A stretch of DNA of 64,000 bases from contig NZ_JADILJ010000013.1 of assembly GCF_017355185.1 (NCBI RefSeq), forward strand, positions 18,268 to 82,267. Direction: 5' to 3'. A program made the translations under genes and the position numbers. Origin of the DNA: Rathayibacter sp. SD072 (GTDB lineage: Bacteria > Actinomycetota > Actinomycetes > Actinomycetales > Microbacteriaceae). Positions 42,619-51,620 of this stretch are shown here, one piece after another. The notes beneath the pieces were generated by a model that saw only the letters and a list, made by a program, of their open reading frames with translations, did not search any database and was not told the DNA's origin. Positions within the stretch are counted from its first letter, which is position 1. Each line of letters starts with the position of its first letter.

Positions 42619-44007
42619 TCAGTCCTCCGCCATCGGCCGGCCGACCGTCTCGCGCGGGAACTGCACGGCGATCGCGCAGATCGCGAAGAGCCCGGCCAGC
42701 AGGGCGAACATGCCGCCGACGCCCGACGCGTCCAGCACTGCCCCCGCGAGGAGCGGGAAGAGGCCGCCCGAGAGGGAGCCGAGCGCCAGGATCACGGAGG
42801 TGCCGAGCCCGCGGATCCGCGTCGGGTACTGCTCCGGGGCGAAGAGCCAGATGGTGGTGTTGAGCACGATCACCGAGAAGTTGAAGAAGAAGCCGAACAT
42901 CAGCACCAGCGCGATGCTCGTGCCGAGGAAGCCGAAGCCGAGGCCCGCGCCGACGCCGAGGATCGCGGCGACGGTGAGGGTGAGCTTGCGGGGCAGGCGC
43001 CGGGCGGCGAGAGCCGCGACGATTGCTCCCACGAGAGAGCCCGATTGCATCACGAGGGTATACCAGAGGGCACTCGTGATGTCGAAGCCGCGCGAGGTGA
43101 GGATCAGCGGGATCAGGGTCAGCATCGAGATCTGCGCGGCGTAGGACATGCAGACGGCGACGCCGAGGGCGATCGTCGTGCGGCGGTGCCGTCGCCCGAA
43201 GAGCTCGGTCCAGCGCGGAGTCGCGGCGACCGTGACAGTGGCCGCGTCGGCGGTCCCGAGGTAGTCGACCTCGTCGCCGAGCGGCCGGTGCAGCCTTCCC
43301 TGCGCGAGCCGGTTGATCACGGTGTTCGCCTCGGCGGTCCTGCCGCGGGCGGCGAGGTAGCGCGGCGTCTCGGGCAGCGCCCGACGGTAGACCACGACGG
43401 CCAGAGCGGGCACGACGAGCAGACCGAACAGCCAGCGCCAGCGGTCGTCCCCGGTGAAGACCGAGAAGACGATCACGCCGAACAGCGGGGCGAGCATGTT
43501 GCCCAGCCCGGCGGCCGCGACGTTGATGAGGCCGACGGCCGTGCCGCGGTGCTTCGCCGAGAAGAACTCGGCGAGCATGATCACCGCGGTCGCGATCTCG
43601 CCGCCGAGACCCAGACCCACGAGGAAGCGGGCGGCGACGAGGATCTCGTAGCTCGGTGCGAGCGCGCAGAGCAGGCTGCCGACGGCGAAGACCAACAGGT
43701 TCGCGCCGAGCAGAGTGCGGCGCCCCACGCGGTCCATGACCACTCCCGCCAGCACGCGTCCGAGGGCGACGGCGGTGAACGTGGCGGTGTTGAGCAGCCC
43801 GAGCTCTGCTCCGGCGAGGCCCCAGTCCGCTGCGAGCACCGGGCCCGCGACTCCCACCGTGTTCTGCTCGATCGCGTCGAAGAACACCCCGAAGAGGATC
43901 ATCGCCACGATGCCGACGTGGGCGCCGGTGATCCCGATGCGCGAGTACGCGGCTTCGATGCGGTCTCCTGTCGTCGTCGAGGGCGGCGGGTCCGTGACGG
44001 TGCTCAT
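42619..44007 (-). CDS. MFS metabolite:H+ symporter (aromatic/organic acid type)
   Basis: A 462-aa transporter with twelve predicted helices. Motif A appears as GVVMDRVGRRTLLG (about 88-101), and the DAIEQNTVGVAGP segment in helix 1 and PETPRYLAARG after helix 6 are typical of sugar/aromatic-acid:H+ symporters. The start is the ATG at 44007 with GGAAGGAC upstream; a longer frame to 44061 would overlap the operator. It is divergent from the GntR-family regulator and linked to the racemase-family gene. Substrate inferred to be a small carboxylate or hydantoin-like compound. Confidence 0.87.
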   Translation of the reverse strand: MSTVTDPPPSTTTGDRIEAAYSRIGITGAHVGIVAMILFGVFFDAIEQNTVGVAGPVLAADWGLAGAELGLLNTATFTAVALGRVLAGVVMDRVGRRTLLGANLLVFAVGSLLCALAPSYEILVAARFLVGLGLGGEIATAVIMLAEFFSAKHRGTAVGLINVAAAGLGNMLAPLFGVIVFSVFTGDDRWRWLFGLLVVPALAVVVYRRALPETPRYLAARGRTAEANTVINRLAQGRLHRPLGDEVDYLGTADAATVTVAATPRWTELFGRRHRRTTIALGVAVCMSYAAQISMLTLIPLILTSRGFDITSALWYTLVMQSGSLVGAIVAALAARRLPRKLTLTVAAILGVGAGLGFGFLGTSIALVLMFGFFFNFSVIVLNTTIWLFAPEQYPTRIRGLGTSVILALGSLSGGLFPLLAGAVLDASGVGGMFALLAGLFAICAIAVQFPRETVGRPMAED

Positions 44008-44036
44008 GGGCGAGTCCTTCCGTGAGAGGGGATGCT

Positions 44037-44046
44037 CGGTATACCG
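44037..44046. promoter_or_regulatory. GntR/FCD-type operator candidate, copy 1
   Basis: CGGTATACCG is a perfect 10-bp palindrome, 30 nt ahead of the MFS start. It fits the GGT-N2-ACC core seen at operators of FadR/UxuR-type GntR regulators, and a second CGGT-N2-ACCG copy is present at 44167. Confidence 0.6.
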
Positions 44047-44087
44047 GAGCACGACGGCCACGCTACGGTCGCTCGCCCTCCTCCATG

Positions 44088-44103
44088 TTTCACCCGCGTG
44101 AAA
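44088..44103. repeat. TTTCAC-N4-GTGAAA inverted repeat
   Basis: A 6-bp inverted repeat with 4-nt spacing in the MFS/GntR divergent region. It may be a second regulator's site or part of a promoter. No regulator is assigned. Confidence 0.35.
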
Positions 44104-44166
44104 TCGGTGTTACGGCTGCCGCCGCGCCTCTCTCGGACGCCCGCTACCCTGTACCCGTCCCCCGTT

Positions 44167-44176
44167 CGGTAGACCG
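44167..44176. promoter_or_regulatory. GntR/FCD-type operator candidate, copy 2
   Basis: CGGTAGACCG repeats the CGGT-N2-ACCG pattern, ending 10 nt before the regulator's ATG and next to its GAGGAG ribosome site. This placement suggests autorepression. Confidence 0.5.
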
Positions 44177-44186
44177 AGGAGCAGCG

Positions 44187-44858
44187 ATGCCCGAGAAGAC
44201 CCCCGTCAAGACGATGTCGCAGTCCGTCTACGAGGAGCTGCGGCGCCGGATCCTCGACGGGCGCCTGCCCGCGGGCGAGCCGATCCGGGAGCGCGATCTC
44301 GCCGCCGAGCTCTCGGTCTCGCGCGTGCCGATCCGCGAGGCGCTCCCCTGGCTCGAGCTGGCGGGGCTGGTCACCGTGCGCCCGCGCAGCAGTGCCGTGG
44401 TGACCGTCGTGACCCGGCGCGACGTCGACGAGCTCTACGACATCCGCTCGGCGCTCGAGCCCCTCATCGCGCGGACGGCGGCCGAGGCCGTCGCCAGAGG
44501 GGCGGACGCCTCGGCCCTCGTGGCGGTGGTGACCGACGCGGGAGCGGCCCTGGCCGACGGCGATCTCGCGCGCTTCCACTCCGAGAGCGGCAGGATCCAC
44601 GGAGCGATCGAGGCGATCGCCGGCAACCGGCTCCTGATCTCGACCATGGGTCCGCTCGACGAGCGCAGCAACCGCCTCAACATCGCCAACATCCAGGCGG
44701 AGCCGGGGGTGCGCCACGACGAGCACGTGCGGCTCGCCCAGGCGGTCGCCGCGGGGGACGTCCGCCTCGCCTCCTCCGTCGCGCACGCCCACGTCGAGTG
44801 GGGGCGGCAGCGCACGATCGCGACCCTCGCCGACGTGCCGGGCTTCTGGGCGGAGTGA
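44187..44858 (+). CDS. GntR-family regulator with FCD domain
   Basis: A 223-aa repressor. The winged HTH is at about 10-75: SVYEELRRRILDGRLPAGEPIRERDLA, then ELSVSRVPIREALPWLELAGLV. The FCD ligand domain (about 85-215) holds DVDELYDIRSALEPLIARTAAE, and His-containing helices such as FHSESGRIHGAIEAIAGN are suited to bind a metal and an organic acid. The ATG at 44187 has GAGGAG. It is divergent from the MFS/racemase operon, which it likely controls through CGGT-N2-ACCG sites in the intergenic region. Confidence 0.9.
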   Translation: MPEKTPVKTMSQSVYEELRRRILDGRLPAGEPIRERDLAAELSVSRVPIREALPWLELAGLVTVRPRSSAVVTVVTRRDVDELYDIRSALEPLIARTAAEAVARGADASALVAVVTDAGAALADGDLARFHSESGRIHGAIEAIAGNRLLISTMGPLDERSNRLNIANIQAEPGVRHDEHVRLAQAVAAGDVRLASSVAHAHVEWGRQRTIATLADVPGFWAE

Positions 44859-44909
44859 CGCGCAGGGCCCGCGGACGGGATCCCGCGTCGCTCCCCCGGT
44901 CGCCGCGCC

Positions 44910-45626
44910 CTAGGCGGTCAGGCCGAGGGCGTCCATCCGCCGGGTGTGCGAGGCGATCAGCTCGGTGAACACGGGTTCGATGCGCGACTCGTCCGAGTCG
45001 TGGTTGCCCGAGCCCATCAGCGCCGAGCGCGCGACCAGGAGGGTGTCGCCGACGAGCCGGCGACCCCAGACGGCCAGCCGCGAGCCGAGACGGTCGTCGG
45101 CGGCGATCTCGCGGCGGAGGATCGTGATGAGCCCGTCGATCCCGGTGTCGGCGCCGAGGGTCTGCGCGATGCGCGGTCCGACGTCGCTCGGCAGTCCTCC
45201 CGTGAGGCGGATGAAGAAGTCGTCGAGCAGCCCCGCGGTGATGTAGGCCGAGAGCAGCGTCTCGTGCAGGTCCGCGCCCCGCGTCAAGTGCTCGAACGTG
45301 TCGATCGCGGGACGGAACGGAGCCATGGCCTCCCACGGCTCCACGTCGCGTCTGCGCAGTTCGGCGACGACCGCGTGGTGCTTCGACAGGGCGGTGCCGG
45401 CGGCGGCCGAGATCGCCTCCTTGTCGGCGAGGTCGTCGGTGCCCGCCACCGCGCGGGCGAGGGCCTCGAAGATAGCGAGCTGGAGGTAGGCCACCTGCCC
45501 GAGGTAGGGCAGGACCTCGGGAGTGAGGTCGGCCAGGTCGACGCGGTCGCGCTTGGCGGACTCGCCCCTCGGGGTCAGGCGCGGGGTGTCGCCGGAGGGA
45601 CGTCGGCGTCGGAACCAGGCTGCCAT
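44910..45626 (-). CDS. Ferritin-like fold protein
   Basis: A 238-aa helical protein of an actinobacterial ferritin-like group. The first helix pair has YLQLAIFEALARA (about 47-59) and ALSKHHAVVAEL (about 79-90), giving Glu/His ligands in the usual spacing; a second set includes LHETLLSAYITAGLLDDFF. The N-terminus is basic. It is known only as a conserved hypothetical; the mycobacterial Rv3210c is beside rhlE (Rv3211), as here. Metal binding is likely, while iron storage is unproven. Confidence 0.8.
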   Translation of the reverse strand: MAAWFRRRRPSGDTPRLTPRGESAKRDRVDLADLTPEVLPYLGQVAYLQLAIFEALARAVAGTDDLADKEAISAAAGTALSKHHAVVAELRRRDVEPWEAMAPFRPAIDTFEHLTRGADLHETLLSAYITAGLLDDFFIRLTGGLPSDVGPRIAQTLGADTGIDGLITILRREIAADDRLGSRLAVWGRRLVGDTLLVARSALMGSGNHDSDESRIEPVFTELIASHTRRMDALGLTA

Positions 45627-45791
45627 GGGCCCAGCTTAGAGCGAGGGCGCTCCGCCCCGCCGACGCCCTCCGGGGCGCGAGAGGCGGGTGCCGGTAGACT
45701 CGCCGGGATGTCACCGGCGCTGGATCGGTGACCCTGCGCCCGGAGTCGTACAGGGGCGTAGACCGTTCGACACGACAGGCGCTTCACTCCC

Positions 45792-47228
45792 GTGACTTTC
45801 TCCGATCTCAACATCGACGACGACATCGTCGCCGCACTCGCCGCCAAGGGCATCCTCGAGCCGTTCCCCATCCAGGAGCAGACGATCCCCCTGGCCCTGC
45901 AGAAGCAGGACATCATCGGTCAGGCCAAGACCGGCACCGGCAAGACCTTCGGCTTCGGCCTCCCCCTCATCCAGGCGCTGGGCACCGACCCGGAGCCGGG
46001 CGTGAAGGCGCTCATCGTGGTTCCGACCCGCGAGCTCGCCGTCCAGGTGACCGAGGACATCGAGCTCGCGGCCTCGAACCGCCCCACCAAGATCGTCTCG
46101 ATCTACGGCGGCAAGGCGTACGAGGGCCAGATCGAGCAGCTGAAGGCAGGCGCGCAGATCGTCGTCGGCACCCCGGGGCGCCTCCTCGACCTCGCCGGTC
46201 AGCGCCTGCTGTCGCTCGCGAACGTCCAGGTCATGGTGCTCGACGAGGCCGACAAGATGCTCGACCTGGGCTTCCTCTCGGACATCGAGAAGCTGTTCGC
46301 GCAGACGCCGCAGACCCGCCACACCATGCTCTTCTCGGCGACGATGCCCGGCGCGATCGTCGCGCTCGCCCGCCGCTTCATGAACAAGCCGATCCACATC
46401 CGCGCGACCGACCCCGACGAGGGCATCACGCAGGCGAACATCAAGCACATCGTCTACCGGGCGCACTCGCTCGACAAGGACGAGGTCATCGCGCGCATCC
46501 TGCAGTCGGAGGGCCGCGGCAAGACCGTCATCTTCACCCGCACCAAGCGCGCCGCGGCCCGCATCGTCGAGGAGCTGAACGACCGGGGCTTCAACGCCGC
46601 CGCCGTCCACGGCGACCTCAACCAGGAGCAGCGCGAGCGGGCGATGGCCGCGTTCAAGGCCGGCAAGAAGGACATCCTGATCGCCACCGACGTCGCCGCC
46701 CGCGGCATCGACGTGAACGACGTCACCCACGTCATCAACCACACGATCCCCGACGACGACCAGACCTACCTGCACCGCGTCGGCCGCACCGGTCGCGCGG
46801 GCAAGACCGGCATCGCGGTCACGTTCGTCGACTGGGAGGACCTGCACAAGTGGGCCCTCATCAACCGGGCGCTCGAGTTCGGCCAGCCCGACCCGGTCGA
46901 GACCTACTCGTCGTCGCCGCACCTCTACACCGACCTCGACATCCCCGTGGGCACGAAGGGCCGGCTCAAGCCGACGCCGATCCCCGCGGAGGCGAAGGCC
47001 GACGCCCAGCCCGAGCGCAGCACGCGGCAGCGCGAGCCGCGCGAGCCTCGCGAGGGCCGCGAGCCCCGTCGTCGCAGCCGCGGCTCGTCCGAGCAGACCG
47101 AGGCCGCCGCGTCCGATGCGGGCCAGGCCCCTTCGAGCGAGAGCAAGGAGCACCACGACGGCAACAGCGAGCCGCGCCGTCGCACCCGCCAGCGCCGCCG
47201 GGGCCCGCGCCCCGACGCCCAGGTCTGA
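45792..47228 (+). CDS. rhlE: DEAD-box RNA helicase (RhlE type)
   Basis: A 478-aa helicase. Q motif FPIQEQTIP, motif I AKTGTGKT (45-52), Ia PTRELAV, II DEAD (151-154), III SAT (182-184), then TDVAARGIDV and HRVGRTGRAG of the second RecA domain. A basic, Arg/Ser-rich disordered tail (about 385-478) should bind RNA. The GTG at 45792 is the start. Likely role: ribosome assembly and mRNA turnover, including at low temperature. Confidence 0.93.
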   Translation: MTFSDLNIDDDIVAALAAKGILEPFPIQEQTIPLALQKQDIIGQAKTGTGKTFGFGLPLIQALGTDPEPGVKALIVVPTRELAVQVTEDIELAASNRPTKIVSIYGGKAYEGQIEQLKAGAQIVVGTPGRLLDLAGQRLLSLANVQVMVLDEADKMLDLGFLSDIEKLFAQTPQTRHTMLFSATMPGAIVALARRFMNKPIHIRATDPDEGITQANIKHIVYRAHSLDKDEVIARILQSEGRGKTVIFTRTKRAAARIVEELNDRGFNAAAVHGDLNQEQRERAMAAFKAGKKDILIATDVAARGIDVNDVTHVINHTIPDDDQTYLHRVGRTGRAGKTGIAVTFVDWEDLHKWALINRALEFGQPDPVETYSSSPHLYTDLDIPVGTKGRLKPTPIPAEAKADAQPERSTRQREPREPREGREPRRRSRGSSEQTEAAASDAGQAPSSESKEHHDGNSEPRRRTRQRRRGPRPDAQV

Positions 47229-47244
47229 CCCGCAGGCCCCCTCG

Positions 47245-47275
47245 ACCCCCTCCGCGAGCGATCGCGCGAGGGGGT
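47245..47275. terminator. Terminator between convergent rhlE and PHP genes
   Basis: ACCCCCTC (47245-47252) and GAGGGGGT (47268-47275) pair, with additional CGCG pairing inside. It is 17 nt after the rhlE stop and 27 nt from the convergent PHP stop. Confidence 0.65.
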
Positions 47276-47301
47276 TCGTCGTCTCCGTAGGGCGGGCCCG
47301 C

Positions 47302-48150
47302 TCAGTTCCGAGCAGCAGCGCGGATCGCGTCCACCGTCGCGCGCGGCGTCGTGTTCTCGCCGATCCGGTTGGGCTTTCCCGTGCCGTGGTAGTCGCTCGA
47401 CCCGGTCGTGACCAGGCCGTACCGCTCCGCGAGCTCGCGCAGCCTCCGCTTGCCCTCCGCAGTGTTCTCGCGGTGCTCGACCTCGAGGCCGAACAGCCCA
47501 GCGTCGACGAGGTCCGGCAGCATCGACTCCACCACGATGCCGCGGGTGCTGGTGGCCGGGTGCGCGATCACGGGGACGCCTCCCGCCGCGCGCACCAGGC
47601 GGACCGCGTCGACCGGATCGGGTGCGTAGTGCGGCCGGTAGTACCCGCCCCGCCAGTCGAGGATCCCCGCGAACGCGGCCGAGCGATCGGTCGCGAGACC
47701 GCGGGCCACGAGGGCGTCGGCGATGTGCGGGCGCCCGATCGTGGAGCCGGGGGCCGTCTGCGCCAGGACGTCGTCCCAGGTGAGGTCGTAGTCGACGGCG
47801 ATCGCGGTGACGATCGCCTCGGCGCGGTGCATCCGCTCGGAGCGGATCCGCGCGGTCTCGGCGACCAGGCCCGGATCCTCCGGATCGACGAGGTACGCGA
47901 GCACGTGCACGCTCGCCCATCCGACCCGAGACGAGAGCTCCATGCCGGGGAGCAGCGCGATGCCCGCCGCGTCGGCGGCGGCGCGAGCGGCCGCCCATCC
48001 GCCGGTCGAGTCGTGGTCGGTCAGGGCGACGCCCGCGAGACCCGCGTCGGCGGCCGCGCGCACGAGCACCTCGGGCGGCTCGGTGCCGTCGGACACGAGG
48101 GAGTGGGTGTGGAGGTCGAACCCGCCTCCCGCGACATGCATGCCGCCCAT
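47302..48150 (-). CDS. PHP-domain phosphoesterase (RNase AM/YciV-like)
   Basis: A 282-aa metal-dependent phosphoesterase. The PHP metal ligands are visible: FDLHTHSLVSDGTEPPE at the N-terminus (HxH), LTDHDSTGG (about 39-47), a Glu in LPGMELSS, PVIAHPA near 195, and SSDYHG near 257. Family members hydrolyse 3',5'-bisphosphonucleotides or short RNAs. The start at 48150 is chosen, with an in-frame ATG at 48141 as an option. It is divergent from the endonuclease-fold membrane protein. Confidence 0.87.
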   Translation of the reverse strand: MGGMHVAGGGFDLHTHSLVSDGTEPPEVLVRAAADAGLAGVALTDHDSTGGWAAARAAADAAGIALLPGMELSSRVGWASVHVLAYLVDPEDPGLVAETARIRSERMHRAEAIVTAIAVDYDLTWDDVLAQTAPGSTIGRPHIADALVARGLATDRSAAFAGILDWRGGYYRPHYAPDPVDAVRLVRAAGGVPVIAHPATSTRGIVVESMLPDLVDAGLFGLEVEHRENTAEGKRRLRELAERYGLVTTGSSDYHGTGKPNRIGENTTPRATVDAIRAAARN

Positions 48151-48204
48151 CGTAGACGCGCGTCCTGCGCCCGGGGCCGGGAGGATGCCCTACCCTGAGC
48201 CGGG

Positions 48205-49224
48205 ATGGGGACGAGACTGGTGAAGTTCGCGGTGGCCGCTGCAGTGGCGATCGTCCTGCTCGTGGCGACCGCTCCCGGATTCTTCGGACTCGCCCGCGAG
48301 GCCCCGTTCGCGCAGCTCGTGTCGTTCCGCCTCGGCACGGCGCTCGGCGCCGTCGTCGTCGCCCTGGTGGTCGTCGTCGTGGCGGTCCTCGTGCCGCCCG
48401 TGCGCCGCCTCGCCCTTGCACTCGCGGCCCTCGGAGTCGTCTTCGCCGTGGTCCTCGCCGGGCTGCAGGGCGTGCGCGGCTACGAGGACAGCGCCCCCCG
48501 CGCCCACCGCCTCGCCGATCTGCGCATCCTCACCTGGAACACGCTGGACTCGGTCGCCGTCGCGGACGTCGTCGCGCTCGCGGACGAGAGCGCCGTCGAC
48601 GCCCTGGCCCTCGTCGAGGTCTCGGAGGCACCGGCTCAGGAGATCGCCGCCGCGCTCGCCGCCGCCGGCCGCCCGATGACCCTGCACTACGCCGCGGGCG
48701 GAGGAGGGATCGCCGGCACGGCGCTCCTGCTCGCCCCGTCGCTGGGCGCCTATGCGGTCGATCCCGGCAGCACGCCGACCGGCACCCTGCCCTCGCTCGT
48801 CGTCCGGCCGGACACCCCCGAGCGCCCGGTGATCGCCGCCGTGCACGCCGCACCGCCGATCCCCGCCCTGATGGCCGACTGGCGCAGCGACCTCTCGCGC
48901 CTCGCCGCGCTCTGCAGCACCGAGGAGGACGTGGTCGTCGTCGGCGACCTCAACTCCACCCTCGACCACTGGTCCGGGCTCCCGGGCACGGCCGACCTCG
49001 GCGGCTGCAGCGACGCGGGCGCGCTCGCGGGCGGCGGCGGCACCGGCACCTGGCCCGCCTCGGTCCCCGCCGCGCTCGGCGCCCCGATCGACCACGTGCT
49101 CTTCTCGGGACGCCGCGAGGTCTCGGGCTACCTCGTCGTCGACGACCGCGACGACGCCGGGAGCGACCACCGCCCCGTGCTCGTGCAGCTGTCCGTGCGG
49201 GGCATGGTCAAGGACTCCTCCTGA
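48205..49224 (+). CDS. Membrane-anchored endonuclease/exonuclease/phosphatase-fold protein
   Basis: A 339-aa protein with three N-terminal helices (about 8-27, 43-63, 68-88) and an EEP domain (about 105-335). Catalytic signatures: LTWNTLDS with Asn112, VVVGDLNSTLDHW near 250, and GSDHRPVL near the C-terminus. The domain is likely extracytoplasmic, so nuclease or lipid phosphodiesterase activity at the envelope is possible. The next gene begins 35 nt downstream. Confidence 0.85.
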   Translation: MGTRLVKFAVAAAVAIVLLVATAPGFFGLAREAPFAQLVSFRLGTALGAVVVALVVVVVAVLVPPVRRLALALAALGVVFAVVLAGLQGVRGYEDSAPRAHRLADLRILTWNTLDSVAVADVVALADESAVDALALVEVSEAPAQEIAAALAAAGRPMTLHYAAGGGGIAGTALLLAPSLGAYAVDPGSTPTGTLPSLVVRPDTPERPVIAAVHAAPPIPALMADWRSDLSRLAALCSTEEDVVVVGDLNSTLDHWSGLPGTADLGGCSDAGALAGGGGTGTWPASVPAALGAPIDHVLFSGRREVSGYLVVDDRDDAGSDHRPVLVQLSVRGMVKDSS

Positions 49225-49259
49225 CCCCTCCTCCGCCCGCCGAGGAGGAGAATGGGATC

Positions 49260-50753
49260 ATGACGAACACGGACGAGCAGACCACCCCGACGCCCGTCCC
49301 CGCCGCAGCGCCCACCCCCCGCGCGACCGCGAACCGCTCGACGACCCCCGCCTCGGACCGCTTCCGCGACTTCATCGCCGCGGGCTGGGCCGACCGCGAG
49401 GAGCCGCTGCCGGAGCCTCGCGAGCAGGCCTCCTTCGCGGCCTCCCGACGCGACCGGCTCTCGGCGCTGCACCTCGGCGAGCGCGTCGTCGTCCCCGCCG
49501 GGCGGCTCAAGCAGCGCGCCAACGACACCGACTACCCGTTCCGCGCGCACTCCGCCTTCACCTGGCTGACCGGCTGGGGCGCCGACTCCGAGCCGGGCGC
49601 CGTGCTGGTGCTCGAGCCGGGCGAGTCGGGCCACTCGGCGGTGCTCTACTTCCGCGAGCGCGCCGGACGCGACTCCGACGAGTTCTACGCGAACCCCGAG
49701 ATCGGCGAGTTCTGGATCGGCCCCCGTCCCTCGCTCGCGCAGGTGTCGGCCGACCTCGGCCTCGAGGCCCGCGGCATCGACGAACTCGACGCCGTGCTGG
49801 ACGCCGCCGACGACGTGGCCGTGGCCGTCCTCCGCGAGGCCGACCCGCTGGTGGCCGAGCGCCTGGCCGGGCGCACCTCCGCCGACTCTGACGCCGCCCT
49901 CGAGCGGGACCTCAGCGAGCTGCGGCTCGTCAAGGACTCCTACGAGATCGCCGAGCTGCGTGCCGCGGTCGACGCCACGGGCCGCGGCTTCGAGGACGTG
50001 CTCTCGGATCTGCCGCGCATCATCGCCCACGAGCGCGGCGAGCGCCTGATCGAGGGCGTCTTCAACGGACGCGCTCGCGCCGACGGCAACGCGGTGGGCT
50101 ACGACACGATCGCGGCGGCCGGACCGCACGCGTGCATCCTGCACTGGACCCGCAACGACGGACCGGTGCGACCCGGCGAGCTCGTGCTGCTGGACGCCGG
50201 AGTGGAGCAGGAGAGCTACTACACCGCCGACATCACCCGCACCTTCCCGGTCGACGGCGTCTACACCGACGCGCAGCGCCGGGTGCACGAGACGGTGCGG
50301 GAGGCGGCGGACGCGGCCTTCGCGATCGTCCGCCCGGGCATCCGCTTCCGCGACGTGCACGCGGCGGCGATGGCCGTGATCGCCCGCCGGACCGCCGAGT
50401 GGGGTCTGCTGCCGGTCAGCGCCGAGGAGGCGCTCGAGGCCGACAACCAGCAGCACCGCCGCTACATGGTGCACGGCACGAGCCACCACCTGGGTCTCGA
50501 CGTGCACGACTGCGCGAAGGCCCGCCGCGAGATGTACCTCGACGGAGTCGTCGAGGCCGGCATGGTCTTCACCATCGAGCCCGGCCTCTACTTCCAGCCC
50601 GACGATCTCACCGTGCCGGAGGAGCTGCGCGGCATCGGCGTCCGCATCGAGGACGACGTGCTGGTCACCGAGGACGGCGCCGAGAACCTCTCGGTCGGCA
50701 TCCCGCGCTCCGCCGACGAGATCGAGGCGTGGATGGCGCGGCTGGCGGGCTGA
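49260..50753 (+). CDS. pepP: Xaa-Pro aminopeptidase (M24B, PepP-like)
   Basis: A 497-aa aminopeptidase that releases residues N-terminal to proline. An N-terminal disordered segment (1-35) and the AMP_N domain (about 60-215) precede the pita-bread fold. Metal ligands are in order: LLDAGVEQES and YTADITRTF (Asp, Asp), HGTSHHLGLDVHD (His), FTIEPGLYF (Glu), and RIEDDVLVT (Glu). The ATG start follows a GAGGAG at about 8 nt. Cytosolic peptide turnover is the expected role. Confidence 0.93.
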   Translation: MTNTDEQTTPTPVPAAAPTPRATANRSTTPASDRFRDFIAAGWADREEPLPEPREQASFAASRRDRLSALHLGERVVVPAGRLKQRANDTDYPFRAHSAFTWLTGWGADSEPGAVLVLEPGESGHSAVLYFRERAGRDSDEFYANPEIGEFWIGPRPSLAQVSADLGLEARGIDELDAVLDAADDVAVAVLREADPLVAERLAGRTSADSDAALERDLSELRLVKDSYEIAELRAAVDATGRGFEDVLSDLPRIIAHERGERLIEGVFNGRARADGNAVGYDTIAAAGPHACILHWTRNDGPVRPGELVLLDAGVEQESYYTADITRTFPVDGVYTDAQRRVHETVREAADAAFAIVRPGIRFRDVHAAAMAVIARRTAEWGLLPVSAEEALEADNQQHRRYMVHGTSHHLGLDVHDCAKARREMYLDGVVEAGMVFTIEPGLYFQPDDLTVPEELRGIGVRIEDDVLVTEDGAENLSVGIPRSADEIEAWMARLAG

Positions 50754-50795
50754 GTTCGGCCCCCTATCGTCGGGTCGGGCGGTTCGACGAGCCCG

Positions 50796-51539
50796 TCAGG
50801 CGGCGAGCGCCTGCGGGACTGCTCGTGCCGCGGCGAGACCCTCGAGGAGCGCCGCGAGCTGACCGGCCGGCGCCTTCGGGTCCTCCGGGTGCCACTGCAC
50901 GCCGACGATCGGCGCGCTGAGGTGCTCGATCGCCTCGACGACGCCGTCCTCGGCGCGCGCCACCACCGAGAGGCCCGGGGCGAGCACGTCGACGGCCTGG
51001 TGGTGCGCGCTCTGGACCGCCAGGACCTCGGCGCCGAAGAGTCCGGCGAGCGTCGAAGCGGGCGCGATGTCGACCGCGTGGACGTGCATCCGATCGTGGG
51101 CGGGAGCGGCCGCGTTGACGTGCGCGGCACCCGGCCCGAGATCGGGGACGAGCGTGCCGCCGAGGGCGACGTTGACGATCTGGAGGCCGCGGCAGATGCC
51201 CAGGAGCGGCGTGCGCCGGGCGAGAGCGCGGTGCACGAGGGCGATCTGCGCCTCGTCGGCCCGTTCCGCGTGCGGGCCCTCGCCGGGATAGCCCCGGTCC
51301 GCTCCGTAGCGCTCGGGGGCGATGTCCTCGCCGCCGGCCAGCACGATCGCGTCGGCGCCGTCGGTCTCGGCGAGGAGGCGGGCGGCGCCCAGGTCCTCGG
51401 CCGCGTAGCGCTGCGCCTCCCAGCCGAGCTCGCGGGCGAGCGTCAGCAGCCGGCCGTTGAGGATCTGCACGTAGGCGTGGTAGTCGTCGCGGCCGGGGCG
51501 GGTCCGGGCGACCTCCACGATGGCGAGCGAGCGGGTCAT
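50796..51539 (-). CDS. Gamma-glutamyl-gamma-aminobutyrate hydrolase-like (class I amidotransferase fold)
   Basis: A 247-aa peptidase C26 protein, similar to PuuD. The nucleophile elbow is LLGICRGLQIVN (about 116-127), and VGVQWHPEDP supplies the His and Glu. Near the N-terminus, IVLAGGEDIAPERYG (about 69-83) is the oxyanion/GGxD landmark of this group. The start is taken as the ATG at 51539 (an ATG at 51548 is in frame). It is divergent from the Ala-rich gene; polyamine or peptide catabolism is plausible. Confidence 0.88.
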   Translation of the reverse strand: MTRSLAIVEVARTRPGRDDYHAYVQILNGRLLTLARELGWEAQRYAAEDLGAARLLAETDGADAIVLAGGEDIAPERYGADRGYPGEGPHAERADEAQIALVHRALARRTPLLGICRGLQIVNVALGGTLVPDLGPGAAHVNAAAPAHDRMHVHAVDIAPASTLAGLFGAEVLAVQSAHHQAVDVLAPGLSVVARAEDGVVEAIEHLSAPIVGVQWHPEDPKAPAGQLAALLEGLAAARAVPQALAA

Positions 51540-51620
51540 GCGCTCCATCCTGCGCGGGGCGCGGATCGCGGTCGAGTCGGGGCGACACGCTCCGTAACAC
51601 GGGGGCCGTACGATCACGGA

